A stretch of 37,403 bases of DNA from Deltaproteobacteria bacterium. GTDB lineage: Bacteria > Myxococcota_A > Polyangia > Haliangiales > Haliangiaceae. Within the stretch, counting starts at the first letter, position 1. Each line of letters starts with the position of its first letter. Shown here piece by piece: positions 20,581 through 28,942 of the stretch. The DNA is taken from assembly GCA_021413675.1 (NCBI GenBank), contig JAIOQA010000300.1:1-37403 (forward strand), written 5' to 3'. Position numbers and translations under genes: made by a program. The notes beneath the pieces were generated by a model. The model ran no database searches. It worked only from the letters and a program-made list of their open reading frames with translations, and was not told the origin of the DNA.

Positions 20581-21214
20581 CGTAGCGACGCCAGCCGGTG
20601 GTGAGGTACCAGGTCGTCGGCATCACGACCGGCACGAACTCCAGATGCGCGCGCCGCGGATCGCCCGCCCAGCCGTCGAACGCGCGCGCCGAGGCGAACG
20701 GATCGAAGGCGAGATGGCGGGCGGTGATGTCCTCGCGATGGCGGCGCCAGTTGTTCAGGACGTAGGCCAGCGCGTTCCGGGTCTCGCGCAGCGTGGCCAG
20801 CGGGCGCGGGTGATAGCGATCCGCGAAGACGCCGCCGCGGCGGCGGGTCGTGACGTTGAACCGCCGGGCGCACGCGATCTGGAAGCCCTGCATGCCGCGC
20901 GCGAGCGCCATGCGCGTGTCCGCCTCGACGATCAGGTGGACGTGATTGCCCTGCACCGAGACGTGGCAGATGCGGAAGTCGCTGCGGCGACAGGTGACCG
21001 CGAGCCCGTGCCGGACCGCGAGCCAGCCCGCGCGGCGGCGCAGCTTGAGGCCGGGACGCGCGCGGATCGTGACGTGCAGCGGATGGCGCGCGTCGATCGC
21101 CGGACGCGCCTTGTGCTTCTCGCTCGACCGCGGCCCTCGCGGCGGCCGCCCCGCCCCCGGACGCTTCCCACCGCGGGTGCGCCATGGCAGCTCGGTCTGG
21201 ATCGGCGCCGACAT
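20525..21214 (-). CDS. REP-associated (RAYT/IS200-type) transposase-like protein
   Basis: A 229-residue member of the Y1/HUH transposase superfamily, of the form that begins RGGKRPGAGRPPRGPRSSEKHK and is common in myxobacteria. The metal-binding HUH motif is HVH (His-91, His-93, in QGNHVHLIVEA). The helix that normally carries the nucleophilic Tyr reads GMQGFQIACARRFN (108-120) and has no Tyr. The nearest are Tyr-134 (FADRYHPR) and Tyr-151 (AYVLNNWRRH). These proteins are thought to mobilise or maintain REP sequences and are often single-copy and domesticated. I use the ATG at 21214 (MSAPIQTELPW), since 54 upstream bases in frame overlap the predicted promoter. The C-terminal GPIAP repeats come from DNA repeats. 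Confidence 0.85.
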   Translation of the reverse strand: MSAPIQTELPWRTRGGKRPGAGRPPRGPRSSEKHKARPAIDARHPLHVTIRARPGLKLRRRAGWLAVRHGLAVTCRRSDFRICHVSVQGNHVHLIVEADTRMALARGMQGFQIACARRFNVTTRRRGGVFADRYHPRPLATLRETRNALAYVLNNWRRHREDITARHLAFDPFASARAFDGWAGDPRRAHLEFVPVVMPTTWYLTTGWRRYGPIAPGARPGPIAPHARP

Positions 21215-21225
21215 ATGATTTCGCC

Positions 21226-21254
21226 GTTGTACAATTTGACGTCCATGAGAGCAA
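21226..21254 (-). promoter_or_regulatory. Possible sigma70 promoter for the RAYT gene
   Basis: On the minus strand, TTGCTC (21254-21249) and TACAAC (21231-21226) are 17 bp apart, in the most AT-rich patch of this region. A TTGTACAA palindrome (21227-21234) covers the -10. The -10 is only 11 bp from the ATG at 21214, so the message would have almost no leader. Confidence 0.25.
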
Positions 21255-21297
21255 CGGACATCGGCCATCGGAGAGGTGGGCAGAGGTTGCTTTCGGG

Positions 21298-21688
21298 TCT
21301 GGAACGCGCTCGGATCCCTACGCTGGGCGAATCTCGCGCATGTACGCGCTCTCCATCGCCTCGAAGCTCGATCGCAAGCGCTCGCTCAAGAGCAGCGCCC
21401 GTACCGTCAGGCAACCGGACAGGCCGCGCTCGCTCCAGCGCTGGCCCGAACGCTTGAACCGCGCGGTGACGACGGACTTGCAAGCACCCTCGGTCACGCC
21501 GCTGCCGATCGGGAACCAGCGGGCCCTCGCCGTCGCGTACCGAATGCGCCGGCGATTCCGGACGAGGTAGCCGATGTGCCCGCCAGCTCGGTGCAGCGCT
21601 CGCTCGGGATGTGCTTGCGGGCCCGCCCGCGGAGGCTCGCGGGCAGCGGGTCCGCGTCGCGGCCGCTCGGATCTGGAACGCGCTCGGA
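21298..21688. repeat. 17-bp direct repeats bracketing the transposase remnant
   Basis: TCTGGAACGCGCTCGGA occurs at 21298-21314 and 21672-21688, and both are followed by CCC after one variable base. The ISKra4-like remnant lies between. They may be sub-terminal sequences of the old element or a site duplicated on insertion; 17 bp is longer than a usual target duplication. Confidence 0.55.
21318..21640 (-). pseudogene. ISKra4-family transposase, C-terminal remnant
   Basis: Minus-strand reading from about 21578 to the TAG at 21318 gives YLVRNRRRIRYATARARW, then FPIGSGVTEGACKSVVTARF and KRSGQRWSERGLSGCLTVRALLLSERL. This matches the end of ISKra4-type DDE transposases, including the Glu of the catalytic triad in GSGVTEGACK. 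Just upstream the likely continuation (ARKHIPSERCTELAG) is in another frame, so a frameshift sits near 21585. No N-terminal part, first Asp residues or start are found. The 21640-21783 stretch holds nothing I recognise. A dead fragment. Confidence 0.7.
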
Positions 21689-21783
21689 CCCCGGCGGGGC
21701 GGCACCGATTCCGGGTCGGCGCCGGTCCCTCGCTCCGCGGCTGCAGCCCCACGCTCGCCGCCGGCGCGGCAGTGCGCGCTCCG

Positions 21784-22254
21784 CTACAGCTCGACGACGA
21801 CGCCGCTGGTGACGACGCCGCGGCCGGCGGGGCGCTGCGCGATCTCGGTGAGCCCGGCGCACAGGGCGGCGCGCGATGCCTCGGTGGCCTCCACGCGATC
21901 GACCAGGATCAGCGCGCCGCCGGCGACCACCACGCGCGCCCAGTCGGCGAGCGCGGGCGCGGAGCCATCGTCCTCGACCGCGCCGACGCCGACGACGGCG
22001 GCGAGCGAACGATCGGCGAACGGCAGCGCACCGACCGAGGCCTGGACGCCGGCGAGCTTGCCCTTGCGCAGGAGCCGGCGCAGGCCGCGACCGTCGGGCG
22101 CGATCGCGACGACGGTGTGGCGCTGCTCGGCGAGCGCACGCGCGAGCCGCAGATCGCCGACGACCGCGATGCGCGCGCCCGCGGCGAGATCAGCGGCGGC
22201 GAGCGCCGCCGCGGTGGCAGCGACCGTCGATGCGAGGAACAGCCCGTCGAACAC
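21784..22254 (-). CDS. Class I SAM-methyltransferase-like protein
   Basis: A 156-residue protein with the Rossmann layout of a small methyltransferase: strand and loop GARIAVVGDLRLARALAEQRHTVVAIAPD (motif I to acidic strand 2), then VGALPFADRSLAAVVGVGAVED (motif II/III region, typical of methyltransferase type 11) and WARVVVAGGALILVDRVEA (strand 5). The glycine-rich motif I is degenerate (GDLRL instead of GxGxG), so SAM binding may be weak or lost. It lies 86 bp downstream of the 3D-domain gene on the same strand and may be co-transcribed. Substrate unknown. Confidence 0.65.
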   Translation of the reverse strand: MFDGLFLASTVAATAAALAAADLAAGARIAVVGDLRLARALAEQRHTVVAIAPDGRGLRRLLRKGKLAGVQASVGALPFADRSLAAVVGVGAVEDDGSAPALADWARVVVAGGALILVDRVEATEASRAALCAGLTEIAQRPAGRGVVTSGVVVEL

Positions 22255-22340
22255 GGGCGCACCATACCACTCGCCGAGCCAGCCCCGGGTCCGCCGCGGT
22301 CAGGGACCTCGGCGCGGCGATCCTCCCGAGCGGCGCGGCC

Positions 22341-23102
22341 TCACCACTTGCTGGGCCGGACGTAGTCGCGCATGTACTCGCAGCGCGGCGACTCGACCTG
22401 GGGCGTGATGTAGCTGATGTTCGCCATCTCCTCGAGGAGGAACCGGAAGTTGGCGTAGGTGACGACGAAGAAGTCCATCTCGCGACCCTTGATGTTGCCG
22501 CCGGTGTCGTCGCCGCGGACGCAGCCGTCATGGATCGAGCCGTCGGGCAGGACCATGCCGTCGAACTCGGGCACGTACAGCGGCTCGCCGATCGGCACGA
22601 CCCGCGGATCGACCGCCGCCGACTTGAACGGGATCAGGGGCCGATGCTGCGCGCCGCGGCCGTACGGGTTGATCGTCGTGTCGGCCTCCTCGAAGCACGT
22701 GCCGTAGCCGTAGTTGCAGCGGCCGGTGTAGTTGAGGACGCGCCCGTCGGTGAGCAACCCCGTGCCCTCCATGCGCAGCGACCACGCGAACTTCTCGGGG
22801 TAGGAGCCGAGGTAGTAGCCCTCGGGCGTGTAGAGATCGATCTCGTCGGGGTTCTTGAAGCCGATCTCCGCCGGCTCGTCGTAATCGCGCTCGAGGGCGA
22901 GGTGGTAGAAGTGCAGCGCGAAGCCCTCGGTCGCCGACAGCGGGTAGCCGCAGCACAGCTTGTTCTTGCCGCGCTCGAGCGCGCGCGGCTGGATCATCAC
23001 GTCCTCGCGGCCGAGCTTGCTGTCGTCGGCGCGCGCGCGCGGCGCAGCGCCGGGCGCGGCGACCAGAGCGATCACGATCGAGACGATCAGGGCGAATCGC
23101 AC
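22341..23102 (-). CDS. Exported 3D-domain protein (murein-hydrolase-like)
   Basis: A 253-residue protein with a signal peptide (MRFALIVSIVIALVAAPGAAPRARA, cut near 25). The C-terminal part holds a 3D domain, a small double-psi beta-barrel related to MltA and RlpA: AAVDPRVVPIGEPLYVPEFDG, then HDGCVRGDDTGGNIKGREMDFFVV, with the three conserved Asp residues. Such domains are found in lytic transglycosylases and related cell-wall enzymes. About eight Cys residues (LCCGYPLS, RCNYGYGTCFEE, DGCVRG, PRCEYM) suggest disulfides in the periplasm. Divergent from the PEP-synthase-like gene with only 29 bp between start codons. Confidence 0.85.
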   Translation of the reverse strand: MRFALIVSIVIALVAAPGAAPRARADDSKLGREDVMIQPRALERGKNKLCCGYPLSATEGFALHFYHLALERDYDEPAEIGFKNPDEIDLYTPEGYYLGSYPEKFAWSLRMEGTGLLTDGRVLNYTGRCNYGYGTCFEEADTTINPYGRGAQHRPLIPFKSAAVDPRVVPIGEPLYVPEFDGMVLPDGSIHDGCVRGDDTGGNIKGREMDFFVVTYANFRFLLEEMANISYITPQVESPRCEYMRDYVRPSKW

Positions 23103-23131
23103 CCACCGATGGTAGCGCGTACTATCCCGCG

Positions 23132-25162
23132 ATGGCCACGTACGTGATCGCCCTCGCCGAGGCCGCGCGGCCGGACGCGCGCGCCGGCGCCAAGGCCGCC
23201 AACCTGGCCCGGCTGATCGACGCCGGGCTGCCGGTCCCCGAGGGCTTCGTCCTGGGCCACGACGCGTTCACCGCGATCGTCGGCGACCTGGGCGAGATCG
23301 GGCTCGACGACATCGGCCACCGATTCGCCGAGGCCGAGACCCGCGCGCTCGCCGCCGCGCTGCCACCCGAGCTCGAGGCCGCGGTCCGCGATCGCGCCGC
23401 CGGGCTCGGGCGGCTCGCGGTGCGCTCGTCGATGGGCCTCGAGGACGGCGGCGCAGGCGCAGGCGCGGGCGTGTTCGTCTCGGCGGTCGACGTCGCGCCT
23501 GCGGCGGTCTGGGACGCGATCCGCGCGGTCTGGGTCGGCGCGTTCTCGCCGCTGGTCGCGGCCTACGCGCGCCACCGCGGCGCCGGCATCGATGGCGTGG
23601 GCGTGATCGTGCAGCGGTTCACCCCGGGGCGGCGCGTGACCGTGTACACGCGCGCGCCCGGCTCCCCCGACGACGATCGCGTGTGGATCGAGCGCGCCGG
23701 CAGCGATCGCGTGATCGCCGCGCGCGCGGATCGCGATCCAGTGGTCGCGCTCGCGATCGCCGCCGAGCGCGCGATCGGCGCGAGCCGCGGCGCCGACGTC
23801 GAGCTGATCGAGGGCCCGTCCGCGCTCGCGATCGTCCAGGCGCGGCCCGTGATCCATCCCGCGCCGCGCGCGCCGCGCCGCCCGGCCCCGCTCGCGCTGT
23901 TCGGGTTCACGCGCGCCACGCCCGCGATGACCTGGCGCTGGGACGCCGCGCACAACCCCGCGCCGCTGTCGCCGGCGCAGGCCGGGCTGGTCGCGCGCGT
24001 CGACGCCGTAGGGGCCGCCACCGCGCCGCTGCAGGTGGTCGCGGGCTATCTCTACTATGGCGAAGCGGCGGCAGCGACGGTCGCCCCCGCAACGACCGCC
24101 TCGGAGTTGATCGCGCGCGTCGAGGATGGCCTGGCGCGCGCCGGGTCGGCGCTGATCGCGGGCGCGAGCCTCCCCGAGGCGATCGATCAGTACGTGGCCT
24201 GGTACCGGATCTGGGCGCGCGACGCGAGCGCCGTGCTGAGCGCGACCCGCCGCGCGCTGCTCGCGGCGCTGCACGACGAGCCCGATCCCCACCGCGCGTT
24301 CGCCGCGCTCGCCGCGCAGGGCACCGCGCCGGTCGACAACCTGACCGGCGCGCTCGCGGCCGCCAGCGATGTGTCCGGCGATCGGACGTCCGCAGCCGCC
24401 GCGCTCGGCGACTGGGCGCCGGCCTGGGACGTCGCGGTACCAACCCTCGCCGAGCGTCCGGCCTGGCTGCACGCCGCGCTCGCCTCGCGCGCCGCCCGCC
24501 CGCGCGCGCACGCACCTCGCCCCTCGACCGATCCGCGCGCCGATCTCGCCGCCGCGATCCTCGCGCTCGCCGAGCGCGACGATCTCGCCTTCGCCGCCGC
24601 GCAGGCCCACGTTCGCCGCGCGCTGCTCGTCGCCGCCGCGCAGCTCGGCGTCGATCCCGACGACATCGCCTGGCTGCCGCTCGACGAGCTCGCGTCCGCC
24701 CACGCCGCCCACGCGATCGATCCGATCAGCGCCCGCAGCCGCGCCGCCGGCGCCCGCGCGGCCGCGCGCCGGGCCCAGACCTGGGACATGCCGCTCGCGG
24801 TCCGCGACGGCGCGGTCGTCGATCCGCCGATCAGCGACGGCCGCCTGCGCGGCATCGGAGCCGGCCCGCGCGTCGTCGGGCCGGTCGCGCTCGTCGATGA
24901 TCTCGGCGCGCTCGGCGACCTACCGCCGGGGTCGATCATCGTCGTGCCCGCGGTGACGCCCGCGCTCGCGCTGTTCGCGCAGGGCGCGATCGCGCTGGTG
25001 GCCGAGCACGGCGGCGCGCTCGATCACGGCGCGGCGCTCGCGCGCGAGCTCGGCATCCCGTACGTGGCCGGCGTCCGCGGCGCGCTGACCGCGCTGCGCA
25101 CCGGCGATCTCGTGGTCGTCGATGGTGACGCGGGCACGGTCCAGGCCCTCACGCCTGGCTGA
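23132..25162 (+). CDS. PEP synthase / rifampicin-phosphotransferase-like enzyme with unrecognised central domain
   Basis: A 676-residue protein with the ends of a PEP-utilising dikinase. The N-terminal PPDK/ATP-grasp domain (about 1-240) includes GAKAANLARLIDAGLPVPEGF, RLAVRSSMGLEDG and VELIEGPSALAIVQARPV. The C-terminal swivelling domain (about 570-676) includes IIVVPAVTPA, EHGGALDHGAALARELG with phospho-carrier His-632, and a final TGDLVVVDGDAGTVQAL. The middle 330 residues (FGFTRATPAMTWRWDAAH onward) match neither PEP synthase's TIM barrel nor a domain I know. Overall length is below PpsA (about 790) and nearer to rifampicin phosphotransferase, where the middle binds the antibiotic. A dikinase acting on some small molecule is plausible; the substrate is unknown. 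Confidence 0.8.
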   Translation: MATYVIALAEAARPDARAGAKAANLARLIDAGLPVPEGFVLGHDAFTAIVGDLGEIGLDDIGHRFAEAETRALAAALPPELEAAVRDRAAGLGRLAVRSSMGLEDGGAGAGAGVFVSAVDVAPAAVWDAIRAVWVGAFSPLVAAYARHRGAGIDGVGVIVQRFTPGRRVTVYTRAPGSPDDDRVWIERAGSDRVIAARADRDPVVALAIAAERAIGASRGADVELIEGPSALAIVQARPVIHPAPRAPRRPAPLALFGFTRATPAMTWRWDAAHNPAPLSPAQAGLVARVDAVGAATAPLQVVAGYLYYGEAAAATVAPATTASELIARVEDGLARAGSALIAGASLPEAIDQYVAWYRIWARDASAVLSATRRALLAALHDEPDPHRAFAALAAQGTAPVDNLTGALAAASDVSGDRTSAAAALGDWAPAWDVAVPTLAERPAWLHAALASRAARPRAHAPRPSTDPRADLAAAILALAERDDLAFAAAQAHVRRALLVAAAQLGVDPDDIAWLPLDELASAHAAHAIDPISARSRAAGARAAARRAQTWDMPLAVRDGAVVDPPISDGRLRGIGAGPRVVGPVALVDDLGALGDLPPGSIIVVPAVTPALALFAQGAIALVAEHGGALDHGAALARELGIPYVAGVRGALTALRTGDLVVVDGDAGTVQALTPG

Positions 25163-25180
25163 CGCGCGCCGGCGGGCGCG

Positions 25181-25540
<360 letters not shown>

Positions 25541-25631
25541 GGCGTGCAACTCCGCGTAACGTGATTCCACGGTACCCGGAGTCCGCCGCCAACCGCAAGT
25601 CTAACGCCTTGGAATTGCAAGGACTCGATCG

Positions 25632-26501
25632 TCAGCCACCGCTGCTCACCACCGGCAACGGACGCTCGGCGTCCTTGCTAAATGCTCGGTATCCCTCGGG
25701 AAAGCCGTATGATTCGCAGCGGTGCCGGGCGTAGAAATCGACGAGATCTCGCCACCCGATCACGCCGTTCTCGAGCGATGAGCGAATCGTCTGTGACATC
25801 GACAAGTTGCAGATATCGACCCCGACCGGCAGCCGGGGCTGATGGCCCTGGGCGAGGCGGGTCTCGATTCCGACGGCGGTCGGCGACACCCGGCTCACGT
25901 AGGAGCTCTCCAGCGGATTGAGGGCGACGGTCTCGACCCGCTCGACCGCGAGCACGAGGCCATCGCGGTACGCGCACTCGACCCGCTTCTCCGCGCTCTC
26001 GTGCCCGACCACCATCGCGTTGAACGGTCGCACCCGGCGCTGCGCGCAGAGCGAGTTGCCGTAGCTCGGCTTGGTGACGATCGAGTACGCGAGATCGACC
26101 TCGCCCGGATTCTCGATCACGAGCACGAGATCGTCCTTCTCGACCAGCACCGACAGGCGCAGGCCTGCGACCTCGATCGGCGCGTCGCCGGGCGAGAGCG
26201 GGTGGCGCGATTCATCGAGTCGGCTCACGAGCCGTCGCCCCATCTCATCGATGCTCGGCGTCTTCACGCCTGCAACCTCGGCGTCGTGCGCGAGATAACT
26301 CTGATACACGCGCGGCGTCGCGTCGGCGCTCGCGAGCACGTCGCTCGCGCCCGCGCGATCCACGTGCGGCGCGGCTGGCTTCGGCGGCATCGAGACGCCG
26401 CCGCAGAAGCGCAGCGTGCCGAGCGCGATGGCGAGCACCGCCGCGCCGGCGATGGTGACGTACTGGAAGGTGCGATCGTCGCGCAGATCGATGGGCATCA
26501 T
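25632..26501 (-). CDS. Membrane-anchored protein of unknown function
   Basis: About 289 residues, starting at MMPIDLRDDRTF (26501 or 26498). One N-terminal helix (FQYVTIAGAAVLAIALGTLRF, about 10-32) places the rest outside the inner membrane. The body contains a beta-rich stretch (LRLSVLVEKDDLVLVIENPGEVDLAYSIVTKP) that resembles an immunoglobulin-like fold, and a C-terminal segment with four scattered Cys (CAQRR, VECAYR, DICNLS, RHRCESYGF). No family was recognised. Divergent from the HEAT-repeat gene across 179 bp (26502-26680). That gap contains a CGGGAG-TG-CTCCCG dyad at 26595-26608 and is AT-richer in the middle. Confidence 0.75.
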   Translation of the reverse strand: MMPIDLRDDRTFQYVTIAGAAVLAIALGTLRFCGGVSMPPKPAAPHVDRAGASDVLASADATPRVYQSYLAHDAEVAGVKTPSIDEMGRRLVSRLDESRHPLSPGDAPIEVAGLRLSVLVEKDDLVLVIENPGEVDLAYSIVTKPSYGNSLCAQRRVRPFNAMVVGHESAEKRVECAYRDGLVLAVERVETVALNPLESSYVSRVSPTAVGIETRLAQGHQPRLPVGVDICNLSMSQTIRSSLENGVIGWRDLVDFYARHRCESYGFPEGYRAFSKDAERPLPVVSSGG

Positions 26502-26642
26502 GAGCGCAGGTAGCTCCGCTAGGCACACACATGTGGGCGTGCGCGCAGCCCCTCCGCACGACGACAATACAACGTTGATGCGGCGTGAGGGCAGCGGGAG
26601 TGCTCCCGGTGAGGCGGAGTGATCGCCGCCGCATCGAAAGAA

Positions 26643-26672
26643 TTGACGTGGCGATCGCGACGGTGCCTAAAT
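26643..26672 (+). promoter_or_regulatory. Possible promoter of the HEAT-repeat gene
   Basis: TTGACG (26643-26648) is an excellent -35. At 18 bp lies CTAAAT (26667-26672), a weak -10. The ATG at 26681 is close, leaving little leader. Confidence 0.3.
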
Positions 26673-26680
26673 CATCCCGG

Positions 26681-27610
26681 ATGCTGGTGCGCACTCGCTC
26701 GAAGCTGCTGACGTGCGCGCTCGCGCTGGGTCTCGCCGCCGGGCCGCTCGCCCAGCGCGCCGCCCGCGCCGATAGCGTCGCGTCGCTCACCGACACGCTG
26801 TCGTCGAGCTCGAGCGAGAAGGAGCGCATCAGCGCGGTCACCGCGCTCGCCCGCCTCGGCGACAAGCGCGCGCTGCGTCCGCTCGTGTCCGCGCTCCACG
26901 ATCCGAGCGCGATGGTCCGCGCGATCGCCGCCGCGGGCCTCGGCAAGCTCGGCCACCGCGCGTCGTTGCCGGCGCTGCGCGACGCGGTCGGCGACGCCGA
27001 TGCCCTCGTCGCGAAGCGCGCCCGCGAGGCGATCACCCGCGTCTGCCAGGCCAACAACCTGCCCGACGAGACGGCCGCGCCCGCCGCGACCACCGCCGAT
27101 CCCGCGCCGCCCACCACCGGCAAGCCCGGCTTCGGTCGCTCGCCGCGCGCGCTCGCCGCGCACCCCGATGTCTACGTCGTCCTCAAGACGACCAAGGACG
27201 ACTCGCCCGGCACCGGCGCGGGCAAGGACGCGAAGACCCGCAAGGAGAACGCGGCGATCATCCGCGACTCCTTGAACGGCAGCCTGCGCACGCAGGTCTC
27301 GGTGACCAACGTCGCCGAGGACGCGAAGCGCTACGGCCTCGATCCGTGCCAGGTCGATCTCTCGATCGTGAAGCTCGAGCAACGCCAGAGCGGCGACTAC
27401 ATCGAGATCCAGGCCGACCTGCGGCTCGCGATCTCCGACAACGAAGGTCGGATGAAGTCGTTCCTGACCAACGGCGCCAAGGTCCAGGTCCCGCGCCGCA
27501 CGTTCGATCCGCGCTACCTGCCACAGCTGCGGCGCGAGGCGCTGGAGAACGCGGTCAAGGGCATCGTCGACGATCTGCTCGTCCACCTGCGCCGCACCGC
27601 GCACAGCTGA
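26681..27610 (+). CDS. Exported HEAT-repeat protein
   Basis: A 309-residue protein beginning with a signal peptide (MLVRTRSKLLTCALALGLAAGPLAQRAARA). Residues about 30-115 form two to three HEAT/PBS-lyase-type helical repeats (ERISAVTALARLGDKRALRPLVSALHDPSAMVRAIAAAGLGKLG, HRASLPALRDAVGDADALVAKRAREAI). After a Pro/Thr-rich linker comes a C-terminal domain of about 150 residues (VYVVLKTTKDDSPGTGAGKDAKTRKENAAIIRDSL ... VDDLLVHLRR) that I do not recognise; its ends suggest an alpha/beta fold as in LPS-assembly or GNA1162-like lipoproteins. Function unknown, probably a periplasmic scaffold. Confidence 0.8.
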   Translation: MLVRTRSKLLTCALALGLAAGPLAQRAARADSVASLTDTLSSSSSEKERISAVTALARLGDKRALRPLVSALHDPSAMVRAIAAAGLGKLGHRASLPALRDAVGDADALVAKRAREAITRVCQANNLPDETAAPAATTADPAPPTTGKPGFGRSPRALAAHPDVYVVLKTTKDDSPGTGAGKDAKTRKENAAIIRDSLNGSLRTQVSVTNVAEDAKRYGLDPCQVDLSIVKLEQRQSGDYIEIQADLRLAISDNEGRMKSFLTNGAKVQVPRRTFDPRYLPQLRREALENAVKGIVDDLLVHLRRTAHS

Positions 27611-27617
27611 GCGCGCG

Positions 27618-27911
27618 CTACCGCGTCGCGGAATCCGTGACGTCGTCGGCCGCGCCTTCGGCGAGCCGCGAGCCAGCGACCGCCGCGACCGCGGCCCCCA
27701 GCACCAGCGCGATCGTCACCAGCATCCCGACGACCGCGACCGTGCTCGCGCGCCGCGGCGATGGAGGCGACGCGGTCAGCTCGATCGCGTGCGCGGTGGC
27801 GACCGCGACGACGACCGCGGACTGCGCGTCACCATCGCAGACCGGACAGCCGCGCTCGGCGGGGTAGACCGCGGTGCAGACGCGGCAGATCGAATAGGCC
27901 CGGGTCACCAT
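27618..27911 (-). CDS. Small zinc-ribbon membrane protein
   Basis: 97 residues. An N-terminal zinc ribbon, CRVC (9-12) and CPVC (22-25) spaced by AVYPAERG, is followed by a short linker and one membrane helix (VAVVGMLVTIALVLGAAVAAVAG, about 58-80). The ribbon lies on the cytoplasmic side if the N-terminus is inside. It is convergent with the HEAT-repeat gene (7 bp) and divergent from the gene at 27979. Proteins of this plan are common and mostly uncharacterised; this one may bind nucleic acid or a protein partner. Confidence 0.7.
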   Translation of the reverse strand: MVTRAYSICRVCTAVYPAERGCPVCDGDAQSAVVVAVATAHAIELTASPPSPRRASTVAVVGMLVTIALVLGAAVAAVAGSRLAEGAADDVTDSATR

Positions 27912-27978
27912 CCTCTCGATCCAACGCGCGAGCGCGGCGATCGATTTCGCGTCGCGCCGGGGTGGTAGCGTCGTGGCG

Positions 27979-28872
27979 ATGCCCGAGTCGCCGTCGGAGG
28001 TGGTGCTGCGGACCCGCGGCTCCCTGGCGCTGTTTCCCGACGCCGCGGTCGCGCATCAGGTCGTGCTGCGCGACCGCGTGGCGGCCGAACCCGCGCTGCA
28101 GGTCCTGGTCTTGCTGCGCGATGTCCGCGACCCGACCGCGGCCGCCGAGGATCGCCTGCAGTGGCTGGACCGCGCGCACGCGCGCGTCACCGCGGCTCCC
28201 GCGCATGTGTGGTTCGACGTCTGGCTCGCGCTGGCCCGGCACGATGCCGCGCTCGACCGCGCACGCGCCGGGCAGACCCTGCGCGAAGCCATCACCGCGA
28301 TGCTCGCGCCGCCCGATCGCGCGATGATCGATCGCCACACCCGCCTGCGCGATGGGCTGTACCGCGCGGTCCAGGCGCTGCGCGGATCGATCCTGGCCCT
28401 GACGCTGGGCCTCGAGGGCGCCGGCGTCGACGGCATCGACCCGATCGTCGCGACCGCCCTCGGCGATCGCACGCTCGATGATCGCGGCCGGAGCGCGCCG
28501 CTCGCCAGCCTGGCGATCGGCCTGCGCGATCTCGGCGTCGATCCCGCGCCGCTGCTCGCGCTGGTGCCGGCCCTGCTCGGCTCGTCGGAGCTCACCGCCA
28601 TCCGCCGCGCCGAGGACGCGCGCATGCTCGGCGCGATCGCGATCGCCGCGGGCTGCGGCGCGATCGCCGAGGCCATCGGCGTGGTCGACGCGAAGGTGAC
28701 CGCCGCGCTCGCGAAGTCGCAGCGGACCTTCGCGACGCGCGGCGCAGATCGCGCGATCGACAGGGCATGTGAGGCCGCGCGCGCGCCGTTTCGCCGCGAG
28801 CGGGCGGCCCGCTACCTCGCGGAGGCGGTGTGGGAGTTCGATCGCGCGCCGATCGACGCGTGGCCTGCCTGA
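27979..28872 (+). CDS. Protein of unknown function, Ala/Arg-rich and helical
   Basis: About 297 residues with no signal peptide or membrane helix, so probably cytoplasmic. The sequence is almost all predicted helix (EDRLQWLDRAHARV, DRHTRLRDGLYRAVQALRGSILAL, RAIDRACEAARAPFRRERAARYLAEAVWEF). It has third-position bias like its neighbours, so it is a genuine gene. No motif was recognised. Start is the ATG at 27979 (MPESPSEV) or the GTG at 27973. The stop is immediately followed by the second copy of the hairpin repeat, which separates it from the convergent kinase gene. Confidence 0.7.
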   Translation: MPESPSEVVLRTRGSLALFPDAAVAHQVVLRDRVAAEPALQVLVLLRDVRDPTAAAEDRLQWLDRAHARVTAAPAHVWFDVWLALARHDAALDRARAGQTLREAITAMLAPPDRAMIDRHTRLRDGLYRAVQALRGSILALTLGLEGAGVDGIDPIVATALGDRTLDDRGRSAPLASLAIGLRDLGVDPAPLLALVPALLGSSELTAIRRAEDARMLGAIAIAAGCGAIAEAIGVVDAKVTAALAKSQRTFATRGADRAIDRACEAARAPFRRERAARYLAEAVWEFDRAPIDAWPA

Positions 28873-28942
28873 GGCAACGAAGTTGCCGGCGCAGGTTCCG
28901 GACGAGATCGGGCTGCGCGTCCTCGCGCGGGCCGATCGATCG
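28870..28942. repeat. Dispersed hairpin element, copy 2
   Basis: It fills the whole space between the TGA of the upstream gene (28870-28872) and the TAG of the convergent kinase gene (28943-28945). A small perfect hairpin, GGCAAC-GAA-GTTGCC (28873-28887), comes first. The large stem follows: GATCGGGCTGCGCG (28906-28919), loop TCCT, CGCGCGGGCCGATC (28924-28937). Positions 28896-28942 match copy 1 at all but one base. At this site it could serve both genes as a bidirectional terminator. Confidence 0.8.

Noticed and set aside
21876..23147. A 423-codon plus-strand frame opposite the methyltransferase-like and 3D-domain genes
   Set aside because: Low-complexity Arg/Ala content, no domain, and antisense to genes with recognisable motifs.
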